Shown: positions 1 to 12,405 of the stretch, piece by piece
Position numbering within the stretch: position 1 is the stretch's first letter
Layout of the letters: the number at the start of each line of letters is the position of its first letter
Program-made: the position numbers and the translations under genes
The notes under the pieces: generated by a model
Told to the model about the DNA's origin: nothing
Databases searched by the model: none
What the model saw: the letters and a program-made list of their open reading frames with translations, nothing else
Source: Deinococcus aquatilis DSM 23025
Lineage (GTDB): Bacteria; Deinococcota; Deinococci; Deinococcales; Deinococcaceae
Assembly (NCBI RefSeq): GCF_000378445.1
Contig: NZ_KB899711.1
Coordinates: 27,219 to 91,218 of the forward strand
Direction of reading: 5' to 3'
DNA length: 64,000 nucleotides

Positions 1-1398
1 CTGGAGCGCGTGGTGGCCCGCGAAAACCGGGAAGTCAACGAGGCCTGGATCTGTGACGCGGGCCGTTTCGGGCATGTCTTTGCCTCCGAAGCCCGACTGA
101 CCAAACCGCTGGTGCGCGTGGACGGCCAACTGGTGGAAACAGGTTGGGACGAAGCGATTGCCGCCATTCGTGCGGGGCTGGATGGCCTGAATCCTGCCGA
201 CCTCGCCCTGTTCCTGCACGCCGATTCCACGCTGGAGGAAGGCGCGGCGCTGGAAGCCCTGGCCGCGCTGACGGGCACGGCGTCGGTGGATCACTGGCCC
301 CGCTACCCCGCCGAAGTGCTGTCGAACGCCACCCTGAACGACATTGCCACCGCCGACGCCGTGGTCGTGCTGGGCGCAGATCTGGGAGAAGAAGCCCCGA
401 TTGTCGAACTGCGCGTGCTGGAAATGCTGCGCGGCGGCATCCTGCCCCCCGAATACGCGCACGGGACGGCCATTGCCGACCTCCGACTGGTCGAGCGGCC
501 TGCGCGGAAGCCGGAAAAGCTGGCGGTCATCGGTTCGCCTTCCCGGTTGTCGGGCCACGCCGGAACCTTTGTGCAGGCCAGCCACGCCGACCTGCTCACC
601 CTGATTCGCCCCGATTCCGAGGGTGCGCGGACCGCTCTGAACCTGCTCAACAGTGCCAAAAACCCTGTTCTGATCCTGGGGGCCGATGTGCTGAACGGGG
701 CCTCGGCGGGCGCATTCGCTACCCAACTGAGCGACCTCGTGGCCCGCACCGGGGCCAAAGTCATGGCGATTCCGGCGGCAGCCAACAGCCGGGGACTGGG
801 CCACCTGAACCTCGTGCCGCGCACGGGTGGGCAGGGGTACGCTGCCGTGAACCATACGCGGGCAGCGTTCATCTCCCGCCTGGATCCAGTGGCCGCAGGA
901 CAGCGTTTGGGCGGTTTCTCTATCGTCCACGACACGCACCTGACCGCCACCGCGCAGGCCGCCGACGTGGTGCTGCCCGCCGTGACGGGTTATGAGAAAC
1001 GAGGCACCACCGTGAATGTGGAAGGTCGCCTCCTGCCCCTGCAACAGGCCGCCCTGAACGCGGGCGAGGCCGCCGACCTGATTCGCACGCTGGCGGCACT
1101 GGCCGAAGCTTTGGGTGTGCGTACCCGTATCCGTGGCCTCAAATCGGCGCAGGCTCTCCTGCAAACCCGCCTCGGTGTGGACGTGACAGGCCTGCCCGAA
1201 GCCGGAGTCATTCGGCCCCTCGGCCCCGTGTACGCCGCGCCCACCGGACAGGCCCACCGCCCGCAACTCTGGACCGAGCGCATGACCCTCAAACCCGACC
1301 CGTGGAAGGCGACTTGGGTTGACCGGATCGAGAGTCTGGTCGAGAACAAGTGGGAATTGCCGATGGCCGGGGCGCAGACAGCGGGGGGAGACGACTGA
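1..1398 (+). CDS. nuoG: NADH-quinone oxidoreductase subunit G, C-terminal part (cut by window start)
   Basis: The reading frame is open from the first base, so this is the last 465 residues of a longer protein. It matches the molybdopterin-oxidoreductase-like C-terminal region of NuoG, the peripheral-arm subunit of complex I that carries iron-sulfur clusters in its missing N-terminal part. Visible hallmarks are the segment [20 protein letters not shown] and, later, the motif [18 protein letters not shown] followed by [13 protein letters not shown], typical of the molybdopterin-family fold without cofactor binding. The stop codon overlaps the nuoH start as TGATG at 1396-1400, which implies translational coupling. 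The identity rests on family recognition and on the nuoH-N genes that follow. Confidence 0.95.
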   Translation: MERVVARENREVNEAWICDAGRFGHVFASEARLTKPLVRVDGQLVETGWDEAIAAIRAGLDGLNPADLALFLHADSTLEEGAALEALAALTGTASVDHWPRYPAEVLSNATLNDIATADAVVVLGADLGEEAPIVELRVLEMLRGGILPPEYAHGTAIADLRLVERPARKPEKLAVIGSPSRLSGHAGTFVQASHADLLTLIRPDSEGARTALNLLNSAKNPVLILGADVLNGASAGAFATQLSDLVARTGAKVMAIPAAANSRGLGHLNLVPRTGGQGYAAVNHTRAAFISRLDPVAAGQRLGGFSIVHDTHLTATAQAADVVLPAVTGYEKRGTTVNVEGRLLPLQQAALNAGEAADLIRTLAALAEALGVRTRIRGLKSAQALLQTRLGVDVTGLPEAGVIRPLGPVYAAPTGQAHRPQLWTERMTLKPDPWKATWVDRIESLVENKWELPMAGAQTAGGDD

Positions 1399-2570
1399 TG
1401 CCAGATTGGATTGTTCAACTGCTGATTACCTTGCTCAAGGGCGTGGGCGTGGCGCTGGGCCTCCTGACCACTTTCGCCTACATGACCCTGATCGAGCGCC
1501 GCCTGCTGGCCCGTATGCAGATTCGACTGGGGCCAAACCGCGTCGGCCCGATGGGTCTGCTTCAGCCCCTTGCCGACGCCATCAAGAGCATTTTTAAAGA
1601 AGACCTCACGGTCACGCTGGCCGACAAGCTGGTGTACACCCTCGCGCCGATCATTGCCATCGGGTGTGCGCTGACCGCCTTTGGTGGCCTGCCCGCTGGC
1701 CCTCCCGGAAGTCTGTTCGGGGCCGATCCGTGGGTGTACAACCTCGATGCCGGACTGCTGGCGCTGCTGGCGATCATGTCTATGGGCGTGTACGGCATTT
1801 TTCTGGGGGGCTGGGCCTCGGGCAGCAAATACCCGATTCTGGGCGGCCTGCGCTCCAGCGCCCAGATGATTTCCTACGAACTGGGCATGGGCCTGAGCGT
1901 GCTGGGCCTGCTGATGCTGGTCGGCACCACCTCCTTTCACGGCATCACGCACTGGCAGGCCAACAACGGCTGGATGATCCTGTTTCAGCTCACAGCCTTT
2001 GTCCTGTTTCTGATCAGCTCGTTTGCCGAAACCAACCGCACGCCCTTCGACTTGCCCGAAGCCGAGCAGGAAATCGTGGCGGGCTACCTGACCGAATACA
2101 GCGCGATCAAGTGGGCGCTGTTTCAGATGGCTGAATACGTGAACATGATCACCGCCTCCGCCGTGATGGCAACGCTGTTTTTCGGCGGCTACCGGGGGCC
2201 GGAGTTCCTGGAAGGTCTGATTCCCGGCATCGCCAGTTGGCCCTTTATCTGGCTGTTCATCAAAATCGCCGCCTTCCTGTTCCTGTTTATCTGGGTGCGT
2301 GCCACCCTGCCGCGCCTCCGCTACGACCAACTGATGCGCTTTGGCTGGAAGCTGCTGCTGCCCGTGGCCCTCACCAACACGGTGCTGACGGCAGCCATCA
2401 TCGCCTTTTCTACAGGCCGGGTGCGCGTCTGGCTGCTTATCTTGCTGGGCGTGGCGGGTGTAGCCCTCCTGATCGGTTTCAGTGACCGCGTGCGCGTGTT
2501 GTGGACAACCCCCACCGTGCGCCGCGAAGACGTGAACCTGACGCCAGCCCGTCCTGCCGGGGGAGACTGA
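1398..2570 (+). CDS. nuoH: NADH-quinone oxidoreductase subunit H
   Basis: This 390-residue membrane subunit of complex I connects the quinone site to the proton-pumping arm. It has about eight hydrophobic helices. The first cytoplasmic loop carries [19 protein letters not shown], and later [16 protein letters not shown], both signature NuoH loops lining the quinone chamber. The ATG at 1398 is chosen because it overlaps the nuoG stop (TGATG) and gives the expected N-terminus; in-frame codons further upstream would lie inside nuoG. The length is slightly above the usual 320-360 because of an extended C-terminal hydrophobic stretch. A 67-bp gap with a CA-rich repeat separates it from nuoI. Confidence 0.97.
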   Translation: MPDWIVQLLITLLKGVGVALGLLTTFAYMTLIERRLLARMQIRLGPNRVGPMGLLQPLADAIKSIFKEDLTVTLADKLVYTLAPIIAIGCALTAFGGLPAGPPGSLFGADPWVYNLDAGLLALLAIMSMGVYGIFLGGWASGSKYPILGGLRSSAQMISYELGMGLSVLGLLMLVGTTSFHGITHWQANNGWMILFQLTAFVLFLISSFAETNRTPFDLPEAEQEIVAGYLTEYSAIKWALFQMAEYVNMITASAVMATLFFGGYRGPEFLEGLIPGIASWPFIWLFIKIAAFLFLFIWVRATLPRLRYDQLMRFGWKLLLPVALTNTVLTAAIIAFSTGRVRVWLLILLGVAGVALLIGFSDRVRVLWTTPTVRREDVNLTPARPAGGD

Positions 2571-2589
2571 ATGTTCTGGTTTTGCCACT

Positions 2590-2626
2590 TTTCCCCACGT
2601 CCTACACCCCACATCCCACACCCCTT
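2590..2626 (+). repeat. CA-rich intergenic repeat segment in the nuoH-nuoI gap
   Basis: The gap between nuoH and nuoI is filled by cytosine-rich sequence of the form CCTACACCCCACATCCCACACCCC, ending just before the nuoI ribosome-binding site GGAGG. Nearly the same wording (CCCACAACCCAGATCCCACACCCC) stands before the ribosome-binding site of the sugar permease near 61530. This looks like a solitary arm of the repeat family described at 9068 and 61409. Confidence 0.5.
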
Positions 2627-2637
2627 CGGAGGCAACT

Positions 2638-3177
2638 ATGGGCGTCCTTGAGATCGCCAAGGGCATGGGCATCACGCTCGGCAAACTGTTTCAAAAGCCC
2701 GTCACCGTCAGCTATCCCGAACAGCGGGCCACCCTGCAACCCCGCTTTCGTGGGCGGCATGTGCTGACCCGGCACCCCGGCACGAACCTGGAAAAGTGCA
2801 TCGGCTGTAGCCTGTGCGCCGCCGCCTGCCCCGCCTACGCCATCTATGTGGAGGCCGCCGAAAACGACCCCGCCAACCCCACCAGCCCCGGCGAGCGCTA
2901 CGCCAGCGTCTATGAGATCAACATGCTGCGCTGCATTTTTTGCGGCATGTGCGAAGAAGCCTGCCCTACGGGCGCAGTGGTCATGGGCAACGAATTCGAG
3001 ATGGCCGATTACCGCTACGGCGATTTTGTGTATGCCAAAGAAGACATGCTGGTCGGCGTGGAAGGCAGCCTGCCCCAGCGCCGCGAAGCCGCCCGCAAGG
3101 GTCAACCGGTACGCCTCGGCTTCAAGGTGGAGGGCGGCCCCAGAGCCGAATTGGAGGGGGTGACGTACCCTCAATGA
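2638..3177 (+). CDS. nuoI: NADH-quinone oxidoreductase subunit I
   Basis: This is a 179-residue ferredoxin-like subunit of complex I that holds the two tetranuclear iron-sulfur clusters N6a and N6b and passes electrons toward cluster N2. The two cluster motifs are directly visible: [12 protein letters not shown] near residue 58 and [12 protein letters not shown] near residue 101. The ATG at 2638 is preceded by GGAGG at a normal distance. The end overlaps the start of nuoJ (TCAATGATGC at 3171-3180), consistent with coupled translation. Length and order agree with other nuoI genes. Confidence 0.97.
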   Translation: MGVLEIAKGMGITLGKLFQKPVTVSYPEQRATLQPRFRGRHVLTRHPGTNLEKCIGCSLCAAACPAYAIYVEAAENDPANPTSPGERYASVYEINMLRCIFCGMCEEACPTGAVVMGNEFEMADYRYGDFVYAKEDMLVGVEGSLPQRREAARKGQPVRLGFKVEGGPRAELEGVTYPQ

Positions 3178-3788
3178 TGCTCGCGTTTATCATCCTCGGC
3201 GCTCTGACCCTCGTGGGCGGCGTCATCACCATTTCGGCCCGCAACGCCGTTCACGCCGCACTGGGTCTGGTGGGCACCCTGCTCAGCGTTGGTGGGCTGT
3301 TTGCCTCCATGAACGCCTCTTTTCTGGCGGCCACACAGGTCATCGTGTACGCCGGGGCCATCATGGTGCTGTTCCTGTTCGTCATCATGCTGCTGAATGC
3401 CAACCAACCCGTCACCGGGCGTGACCCCGTGCCCTTCGTGCGCGAATTGGCGGGCATCGGCGGCACGCTGCTGGCGGGCGCTTTCGTGGTGCTGGCCTTT
3501 ACCTACGAAGATCCTGCACCGCTGGCGACTTCAGCCGCCGCGCTCCGGGGCGGCACGGCAGGCGCAGTCGGAGAAACCCTGCTGACCCGGTTCCTGCTGC
3601 CCTTCGAGGCGGTCAGTGTGCTGCTCCTGGTCGCTATCGTGGGTGCAGTGGCGCTGGTGCAGCGGCCCGTGCCCCAGCCTGATGGCGTACCAGACACCGA
3701 ACCTGCTGGCCTGCTGGCTCCCGACACCGGGCTGGTCTTCGAGTCCGTAACCCAGGAAGCGGTCCTTAAAGAAAGGGGGCGTGCCTGA
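3174..3788 (+). CDS. nuoJ: NADH-quinone oxidoreductase subunit J
   Basis: A 204-residue membrane subunit of complex I with about five helices. The segment [20 protein letters not shown] is the recognisable NuoJ third helix, which contains the pi-bulge region in known structures. Two ATG codons lie in tandem at 3174 and 3177; the first overlaps the nuoI stop and is used here, the second would shorten the protein by one residue. The reading frame extends further upstream inside nuoI, but that part is not NuoJ-like. The end overlaps nuoK as TGATG at 3786-3790. Confidence 0.95.
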   Translation: MMLAFIILGALTLVGGVITISARNAVHAALGLVGTLLSVGGLFASMNASFLAATQVIVYAGAIMVLFLFVIMLLNANQPVTGRDPVPFVRELAGIGGTLLAGAFVVLAFTYEDPAPLATSAAALRGGTAGAVGETLLTRFLLPFEAVSVLLLVAIVGAVALVQRPVPQPDGVPDTEPAGLLAPDTGLVFESVTQEAVLKERGRA

Positions 3789-4090
3789 TGGTTCCCACCA
3801 CCTACTACCTCGCCCTGTCGGGCATTCTGTTTGCGCTGGGCATGATCGGCGTCCTGACGCGGCGCACCGCCATCATGGTCTTTCTGAGTGTGGAACTGAT
3901 GCTGAATGCCTCCAACATCGCGCTGGTGGCCTTTGCCCGCTCGTGGGGCGACCTGACCGGACAAACTGCCGTGTTCATCGTCATGACGCTGGCCGCCGCC
4001 GAAGTCGCTATCGGCCTCGCCATCATCATCGCCATCTTCCGCAAGCGCGAAACCACCAACGTGGATGATCTCGCGACCCTCAAAGGCTGA
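3788..4090 (+). CDS. nuoK: NADH-quinone oxidoreductase subunit K
   Basis: A 100-residue, three-helix subunit of complex I, the standard size for the family. Conserved acidic residues lie in membrane segments: the glutamate in [12 protein letters not shown] (helix 2) and that in [12 protein letters not shown] (helix 3), both implicated in proton transfer in the family. The start overlaps the nuoJ stop (TGATG), and eight bases separate its stop from the nuoL GTG. Confidence 0.97.
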   Translation: MVPTTYYLALSGILFALGMIGVLTRRTAIMVFLSVELMLNASNIALVAFARSWGDLTGQTAVFIVMTLAAAEVAIGLAIIIAIFRKRETTNVDDLATLKG

Positions 4091-4098
4091 GTGAAACA

Positions 4099-6015
<1,917 letters not shown>

Positions 6016-6018
6016 GAG

Positions 6019-6172
6019 GGTTAGTGGTCAGTGGTGAGTGGTTGGTGGGAAGGTCAAAAGATATGTGGCCGCCATCTAACTGGTCTGCTGTTGCATTTGA
6101 CCGTTTCCCGTGCCACTTCATACATTCCAACCCCCTCTTTTCCCACTCACCACTGACCACTCACCACTTACC
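6019..6172 (+). repeat. Intergenic inverted repeat between nuoL and nuoM
   Basis: A 33-base left arm (6019-6051), made of units such as AGTGGTCAGTGGTGAGTGG, pairs with a right arm at 6140-6172 (CCACTCACCACTGACCAC type). By eye 28 of 33 positions are complementary. The 88 bases between the arms show no gene. The whole could fold into a long hairpin in the operon transcript. Related copies lie at 9068, 40282 and 61409. Confidence 0.7.
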
Positions 6173-6190
6173 GCCCCTGCGAGGCCCCCA

Positions 6191-7615
<1,425 letters not shown>

Positions 7616-9064
7616 ATGCTGCAAATTCCTGATGTGGCCCTCGCGCCCATGCTGCCCATCCTGATCGTGCTGGCGGGGGCCGTTGCCAGCACGGTGCTGG
7701 GGTTCAACCTTCCGCGCCGCGCCCTGACGATCATCAATCTGGTCATGCTGGTCCTGTCGGGCATCAGCATGGTCACGCTCTGGGACAGCGGCGCAACCGC
7801 GTTCGGCGGTGGCCTGCAAGCCGACAACGCCGCCATCTTGCTGGGCCTCACGATTCTGGTGGGCAGCATCATGACCCTGCTGGTCAGCCTCGATACGGCC
7901 TACCGCGCCCGCGTCTCGTTTCCCGAATTCGATGCCATGCTGATGTATGCCATCACGGGCACGCTGCTGATTGCCTTTTCCGGCGACCTGATCGTCATGC
8001 TGATCGGGCTGGAAATCATGAGCCTCAGCGGGTACGTGCTGGCGACCCTGCAAGCCTCGCGCCGCGCCGAGGAATCGGGCCTGAAGTATTTCCTGCTGGG
8101 TGCAGTGGGCAGCGCCATCCTGATCTACGGCATCGCCTTCGTGTACGGCGCAACCGGCAGCCTGACCTACGCCGGAATTGCCGCCAAAGCCAGCGGCCTC
8201 ACGCCTGCCAACGTGGGCATTCTGGTGGGCGGATCACTGCTGCTGCTGGCGGGCTTCGGCTTCAAGGTTGCGCTGGCTCCCTTTCACCAGTGGACGCCTG
8301 ACGTGTACGGCGGCGCTCCGACCAGCGTCAGCCTGTTTCTGAGTACGGTGGTCAAGGTGGCGGCCTTTGCCGGAATGCTGCGCGTGTTCGGCGGCGCACT
8401 GGCCGACGCCCCCGGCTGGTCTTCGGTGCTGCAAATTCTGACGGCGGCCACCCTGATCATCGGAAATACGGCAGCCCTCTTTCAGCGCAACTTCAAGCGG
8501 ATGCTGGCCTACTCGGCCGTGGCCCACACGGGCTTTCTAGCGATGTGTCTGCTGGGAACCCCCCAGGCGGGCGGCGCGGCACTGGGATATTACCTGCTGG
8601 TCTATACCCTGATGACGGCGGCAGCTTTGGCGGTTGTGGCGGCCCTGCAACGCGATGAAATGGGCATGGAAATAGACGATCTGCGTGGCCTGTATTACCG
8701 CCATCCCGCCTACGCGGTGGCGCTGGCCGTGTGCCTCGCCTCGCTGGCGGGCCTGCCTCCCTTCGCCGGATTTTTCGGCAAGTATCTGGCGTTTCAGGCG
8801 GCCTTTCAGAACGGCTATGTGTGGCTGAGCGTGCTGGCGGCCCTGACCAGTGTGGCCGCGCTGATCTATTACCTGCGCCCCGGCATGCTGATGTTCATGC
8901 CTGACCGCACTCCGGCCCGCGAATACCCGCACGGCCAGCGCACTCCCACCAATTTTGCCGTCGTACTGGGCGTCTTGGGCGTCACGGTGCTGGGCATTTT
9001 GCCGAATATCTGGTACGGCTGGGTTCAGAATCCGGCCATCTGGCAGTTCCTGGCGGGAAGGTAG
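7616..9064 (+). CDS. nuoN: NADH-quinone oxidoreductase subunit N
   Basis: A 482-residue antiporter-like proton-pumping subunit and the last gene of the operon. Visible family segments are DLIVMLIGLEIMSLSGYVLA (channel glutamate region), GFGFKVALAPFHQWTPDVYG (channel lysine followed by the FHxWxPDVY motif) and NFKRMLAYSAVAHTGFLAM. It begins immediately at the nuoM stop with no spacer, so translation is probably coupled. The following gene is convergent, and a strong hairpin at 9109 separates the two. Confidence 0.96.
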   Translation: MLQIPDVALAPMLPILIVLAGAVASTVLGFNLPRRALTIINLVMLVLSGISMVTLWDSGATAFGGGLQADNAAILLGLTILVGSIMTLLVSLDTAYRARVSFPEFDAMLMYAITGTLLIAFSGDLIVMLIGLEIMSLSGYVLATLQASRRAEESGLKYFLLGAVGSAILIYGIAFVYGATGSLTYAGIAAKASGLTPANVGILVGGSLLLLAGFGFKVALAPFHQWTPDVYGGAPTSVSLFLSTVVKVAAFAGMLRVFGGALADAPGWSSVLQILTAATLIIGNTAALFQRNFKRMLAYSAVAHTGFLAMCLLGTPQAGGAALGYYLLVYTLMTAAALAVVAALQRDEMGMEIDDLRGLYYRHPAYAVALAVCLASLAGLPPFAGFFGKYLAFQAAFQNGYVWLSVLAALTSVAALIYYLRPGMLMFMPDRTPAREYPHGQRTPTNFAVVLGVLGVTVLGILPNIWYGWVQNPAIWQFLAGR

Positions 9065-9067
9065 AGA

Positions 9068-9192
9068 GGGAGTGGGCAGTGGGTTGTAGGGTGTAGGACA
9101 AACCATCACAGAGCAGTGGGCCTTGAATTCAGCTCAAGGCCCACTGCTCTGGTTTTGTCGTTTCCTACAACCCACACCAGACAACCCACTCC
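9068..9192. repeat. Nested inverted repeats between convergent nuoN and the GGDEF gene
   Basis: The outer arms are GT-rich on the left (GGGAGTGGGCAGTGGGTTG, 9068 onward) and CA-rich on the right (CCTACAACCCACACC to CCCACTCCC, ending about 9192). They enclose the perfect hairpin listed separately. The arm wording is shared with repeats at 2590, 61409 and 63650, so it appears to be a dispersed family. Confidence 0.6.
9109..9157. terminator. Bidirectional intrinsic terminator after nuoN and the GGDEF gene
   Basis: An 18-bp perfect stem (arms 9109-9126 and 9134-9151, CAGAGCAGTGGGCCTTGA and its complement) with a 7-nt loop is followed on + by GTTTTGTCGTTT and on - by a GTTTG stretch. It lies between two converging genes and would serve both. 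Confidence 0.75.
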
Positions 9193-10686
9193 CTACTCCT
9201 GCTGCTCCCGCTGATATTTCATTCGGTAGCGGCTGCGGCTGGCAGCCTCGATCAGTTCTACAGGCGTGCGAATATCAGGCGTGGTGGTGGCTCCGCCTAC
9301 ACTGGCCCGCAGCGGAATGTCCCGGTAAGCGATGGCATCGAGAGTGCGCTGCACGCGTTCGGTGATCACGGCCAGATCCATGTCGTCGGTATTGTCGAGC
9401 AGCACGGCAAATTCATCTGCACCCCACCTGAACACGACGTCGCCCCGGCGTTTGTGCGTCTGGATTCGGGCGGCGAGGTCCCTTAGCAGTTCATCTCCGG
9501 CATTTCGCCCGTAGGTGTCGTTGACCTTGCGGAAGCCGCTCAGATCCACCAGCAACAGGCCCAGCGGGCGTTCGGTCCGGGCGGCCCAGCGGTGTTCCAC
9601 GGCGCGGGTAAAGGCGAGGCGGTTGCCCAGACCGGTCAGAGGGTCGAGCGTGCCGATATGCCGCAGATTCCACCAGCGTTCCAGGGCCACCAGCGCTGTA
9701 CCCAGGATGGCTGCCAGCGAAATGGTTACGCCCGGTAGCAAGATATTGGCGAGCCACATTGGCAGCGCCAACGAAAGCGCCAGGAGCGCAATGCCGAACC
9801 CCCACAGCCCCCGTGCCAGCACAGCAACGCTGGCGGCCAGAACACAAAGCAACATGGTGAGCCACAGAGGAATGTGCTGAAACGGTGGACTGAGCAGACT
9901 GGAAACCGCCCGTGCCTGAAGCACTGCGCCGGAGACCACCTCGCCGGTCACGTCGCGCAGAGTCTGGCTGCCCAGACCACCATTGCCCAGTCCGGTGGCA
10001 GTCAGGCCGATCAGCACGACCCGGCCCTGAAGGTCGCTGTAACGGATATTGCCGTTGACCACATCGCGAAAAGACAGCACGGGAAGGCGTTGCAGGTCAG
10101 GGCGGCTGTAGCGCAGCACGCGTGGAGTGGTATCCAGCGGCACGTCGCGGCCTGCGATTACGGCTACCTGCCGTGCCAAACTCGGCACGAGTCTGCTCTG
10201 CGACGCGGCGCTGCCATTTTCCTGGTAAGCCGTCTGGAAAGACCGCACCACGCCGTTCGGGGTGATATTCAGTGCGCTGACGCCCGTGGGAGAACGCCAC
10301 TCCGGATGAGCGGCGCTGTCTTCGCCCGGAGCGGTAGCAAGCACCACGTTTGGGCGGCTGAAGGCATCGGCCAGGCGCTGATCGTTGCTGGCAGGATCGC
10401 TGAGAATCACGTCTATACCGATGGCCCGCGCCCCGGCCTCATCCAATGTATTCAATGCCTGGCCGTACAGCTCGCGGGGCCAACTGTCGAGCCGCCCATA
10501 ATCGCGCAGACTGGCGTCGTCGATGCCCACCACCACCACACGCTGATCGGCGGGACTGGGCAGGGCGCGGTTCAGGGCGTCCTGTAGACGCGTATTACTA
10601 GGGATGAGCAATGAGAGGGCCGCCGCGAGCACAGCCGCCGCCGGAACGGTATAGCGGGCCAATGACCGTTCAGGGGAGAGCGGCAT
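9193..10686 (-). CDS. CHASE2-domain diguanylate cyclase-like protein (GADEF variant)
   Basis: This 497-residue membrane protein has an N-terminal helix, a CHASE2 extracytoplasmic sensor domain (about residues 30-270, with VVVVGIDDASLRDYGRLDSW and later RVVLIGLTATGLG), a cluster of membrane helices (about 275-335), and a cytoplasmic GGDEF domain (about 345-490). The GGDEF domain would make cyclic di-GMP from two GTP. It contains DPLTGLGNR and LLVDLSGFRKVNDTYGRNAGDE, but the signature reads RWGADEF instead of RYGGDEF, so the second glycine is alanine and activity is uncertain. Its start lies 17 bp inside the end of the FecR-domain gene, pointing to one operon; CHASE2 proteins are often paired with FecR-domain proteins. 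Confidence 0.88.
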   Translation of the reverse strand: MPLSPERSLARYTVPAAAVLAAALSLLIPSNTRLQDALNRALPSPADQRVVVVGIDDASLRDYGRLDSWPRELYGQALNTLDEAGARAIGIDVILSDPASNDQRLADAFSRPNVVLATAPGEDSAAHPEWRSPTGVSALNITPNGVVRSFQTAYQENGSAASQSRLVPSLARQVAVIAGRDVPLDTTPRVLRYSRPDLQRLPVLSFRDVVNGNIRYSDLQGRVVLIGLTATGLGNGGLGSQTLRDVTGEVVSGAVLQARAVSSLLSPPFQHIPLWLTMLLCVLAASVAVLARGLWGFGIALLALSLALPMWLANILLPGVTISLAAILGTALVALERWWNLRHIGTLDPLTGLGNRLAFTRAVEHRWAARTERPLGLLLVDLSGFRKVNDTYGRNAGDELLRDLAARIQTHKRRGDVVFRWGADEFAVLLDNTDDMDLAVITERVQRTLDAIAYRDIPLRASVGGATTTPDIRTPVELIEAASRSRYRMKYQREQQE

Positions 10687-12289
10687 GACTCTCGTTTCCG
10701 GCCTGATCCTGCACGCTGACCCGGATGGGAAGAGCAGGGTCAGCTACTGGCAGCAGCAGACTGAAACTGCCCTGCACGTGGCGGCTGTAGCTGAGGTTGC
10801 CCAGGGTAACGGTCAGAAGAGGTTGCGTCGTGCCCGCATCGGACACCTGCCCCGTCAGGGTCAAAATGCGGCCCTTGATGCTGACTCTCAGGCCACTGAG
10901 CGCAGGGGCAGTGCGGTCGAGGCGAATCCGGCGCGTTTGCATCGCAGTCTGACCAAAACGGGTGGCTTTGACCTGCACGGCATAGTCTCCTTCTGGCAGG
11001 GTGTCCTGTAGGCGCTCCAACTGGAACAGCCCCTGTGTCCCCGCTGCGGCACTCAGGTTCACGGTGCGTCCGGCAATGGTCGCGGTGACGGTCGCGTCAG
11101 GCAAGCTGTGGGCAGACAGGGCCAACTCACGCAGGCTGGCAGGCGTCGGGTCAAGTCTGAAGATCAGGGGCTGCGCCCGTTCTGCGTCACGGGCCAGGTT
11201 AAAGGCGTCGAGGGCATCGGGCGTCAGCGGTTCTACCTGACTGCCCTGCTGAATCTGCTGGCCCTGCGATACGGTGGCGTCCTGATCGCTGGGCAGCGCC
11301 ACCTGTCCTTCAAAGACTTTGACGAGTCCACTGGCGTCTACCCGGAAGACCGTTCCGCGAACCGCCGTGCTGATCACAGGTGTGGTGATCTTGTATCCGC
11401 CCTGTCCCTTTTCCACCACATTCCAGGCACTGCCGCGCAGCAGTTGCAGGGTCACTTCTCGGCCCTGTGCAGTCTTGTCTATAGCGATCACGCTCAATTC
11501 GCTCTGCTCGGTCAGGCGCAGGTAGCCGCCGCCCGTGAACCCCACCTCGGCCCAGGCGTTGGTCTCAGTGGTCAGGCGCTCGCCCGCTGCCAGATCGTCG
11601 CCTATGGTGGCGTTCACGGGAGCAGCCTCACCCCGGAAAATCCGCACTCCGCCGCGTGTGGCTTCCACGGTGGCGGCCCCGGCCCCTCTGAACTGCGCTG
11701 CGTACCAGGGATCAGTTTCGCGGAAGGCACTGAGCTGCCCGGTTTTCAGTGCGATCTGTTGGCCCGCTTGCATATTGATGATGCGCGTGCCCAGTGCCAC
11801 CCGGCCAGAGCCTCCGATTACCGCTACCCGCAGCGTGGAGCCGCCAGGAGCAAGATCGACGCGGACTCGTCCGCCGCCGTCTACAAACAGGTGGTTGCCC
11901 TGCACGTGTACCGTGACTGGCCCCTGCAAAAAGAACTGGCCTTCCAGCAGGTCGGCCTCTTCCTGGTAGGTTCTGAGTCTGGAGGCACTGCCCACCACGA
12001 TCTGACCCGTCCCACTTTGCAAGACGGCCCGGCCTGTTCCGGTGCGGAGGCCCAGCGCGACGGAAGGAATACCCACCTGCGAGCGCCACAGATTGCCCGT
12101 TTCCTGAATCTCGACTCGCCCAGCCGTACCGCGCACCGTTAGAAAAGCCGCTGCCTGTGCCCCGACTGTGCCCAGGCCCAGAATGCCCCCCCACAGCGCA
12201 ACTCCCAACAATCCAGCCGAGCGGCGGCCTGTCGGCGAAGCCTGAATTCGGAGGGCTTTGGGATGGAAAACGCTAGAGAACAACTTCAC
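10670..12289 (-). CDS. FecR-domain secreted protein
   Basis: A 539-residue exported protein. A twin-positive N-terminus and a hydrophobic segment to about residue 47 (ending AQAAAF) form a signal sequence. Two FecR-type beta-rich regions follow: one about residues 50-200, and a clearer one about 225-345 ending with TTPVISTAVRGTVFRVD, the typical FecR core. The C-terminal 170 residues look like immunoglobulin-type beta domains. FecR domains in such proteins are thought to act in signalling at the envelope. The GTG at 12289 is chosen because a -10 box TAGACT lies six bases upstream (leaderless layout). It overlaps the CHASE2-GGDEF gene by 17 bp. Confidence 0.8.
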   Translation of the reverse strand: MKLFSSVFHPKALRIQASPTGRRSAGLLGVALWGGILGLGTVGAQAAAFLTVRGTAGRVEIQETGNLWRSQVGIPSVALGLRTGTGRAVLQSGTGQIVVGSASRLRTYQEEADLLEGQFFLQGPVTVHVQGNHLFVDGGGRVRVDLAPGGSTLRVAVIGGSGRVALGTRIINMQAGQQIALKTGQLSAFRETDPWYAAQFRGAGAATVEATRGGVRIFRGEAAPVNATIGDDLAAGERLTTETNAWAEVGFTGGGYLRLTEQSELSVIAIDKTAQGREVTLQLLRGSAWNVVEKGQGGYKITTPVISTAVRGTVFRVDASGLVKVFEGQVALPSDQDATVSQGQQIQQGSQVEPLTPDALDAFNLARDAERAQPLIFRLDPTPASLRELALSAHSLPDATVTATIAGRTVNLSAAAGTQGLFQLERLQDTLPEGDYAVQVKATRFGQTAMQTRRIRLDRTAPALSGLRVSIKGRILTLTGQVSDAGTTQPLLTVTLGNLSYSRHVQGSFSLLLPVADPALPIRVSVQDQAGNESHAALP

Positions 12290-12301
12290 TCATCTAGTCT
12301 A
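12290..12301 (-). promoter_or_regulatory. -10 box for the FecR gene, leaderless layout
   Basis: On the minus strand TAGACT (12301-12296) is followed by six bases and then the GTG start at 12289. That spacing places the transcription start at the start codon. Confidence 0.55.
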
Positions 12302-12392
12302 AGCGAAGAATCTGACAATATTGCATCTGACTGCCAGAAATTTGACACCAAGGCCAATGGTCAGCGCGAACGGTGGGAGCGACTCTGGGCGG

Positions 12393-12398
12393 TATAGT
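12393..12398 (+). promoter_or_regulatory. -10 box TATAGT, leaderless start of the ABC-F gene
   Basis: TATAGT is followed by exactly seven bases and the GTG at 12406. No ribosome-binding site is visible. This decides the start over the longer frame that opens at 12373. Confidence 0.65.
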
Positions 12399-12405
12399 GC
12401 AGGGC

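Noticed and set aside
990..2684. 564-codon minus-strand frame opposite nuoG/nuoH
   Set aside because: It is a shadow of strongly recognised nuo genes; its product is rich in His/Gln/Gly with no domain.
12342..12398. TTGACA at 12342 as -35 for the ABC-F gene
   Set aside because: It lies 45 bases before the TATAGT box, far outside the usual 16-18.
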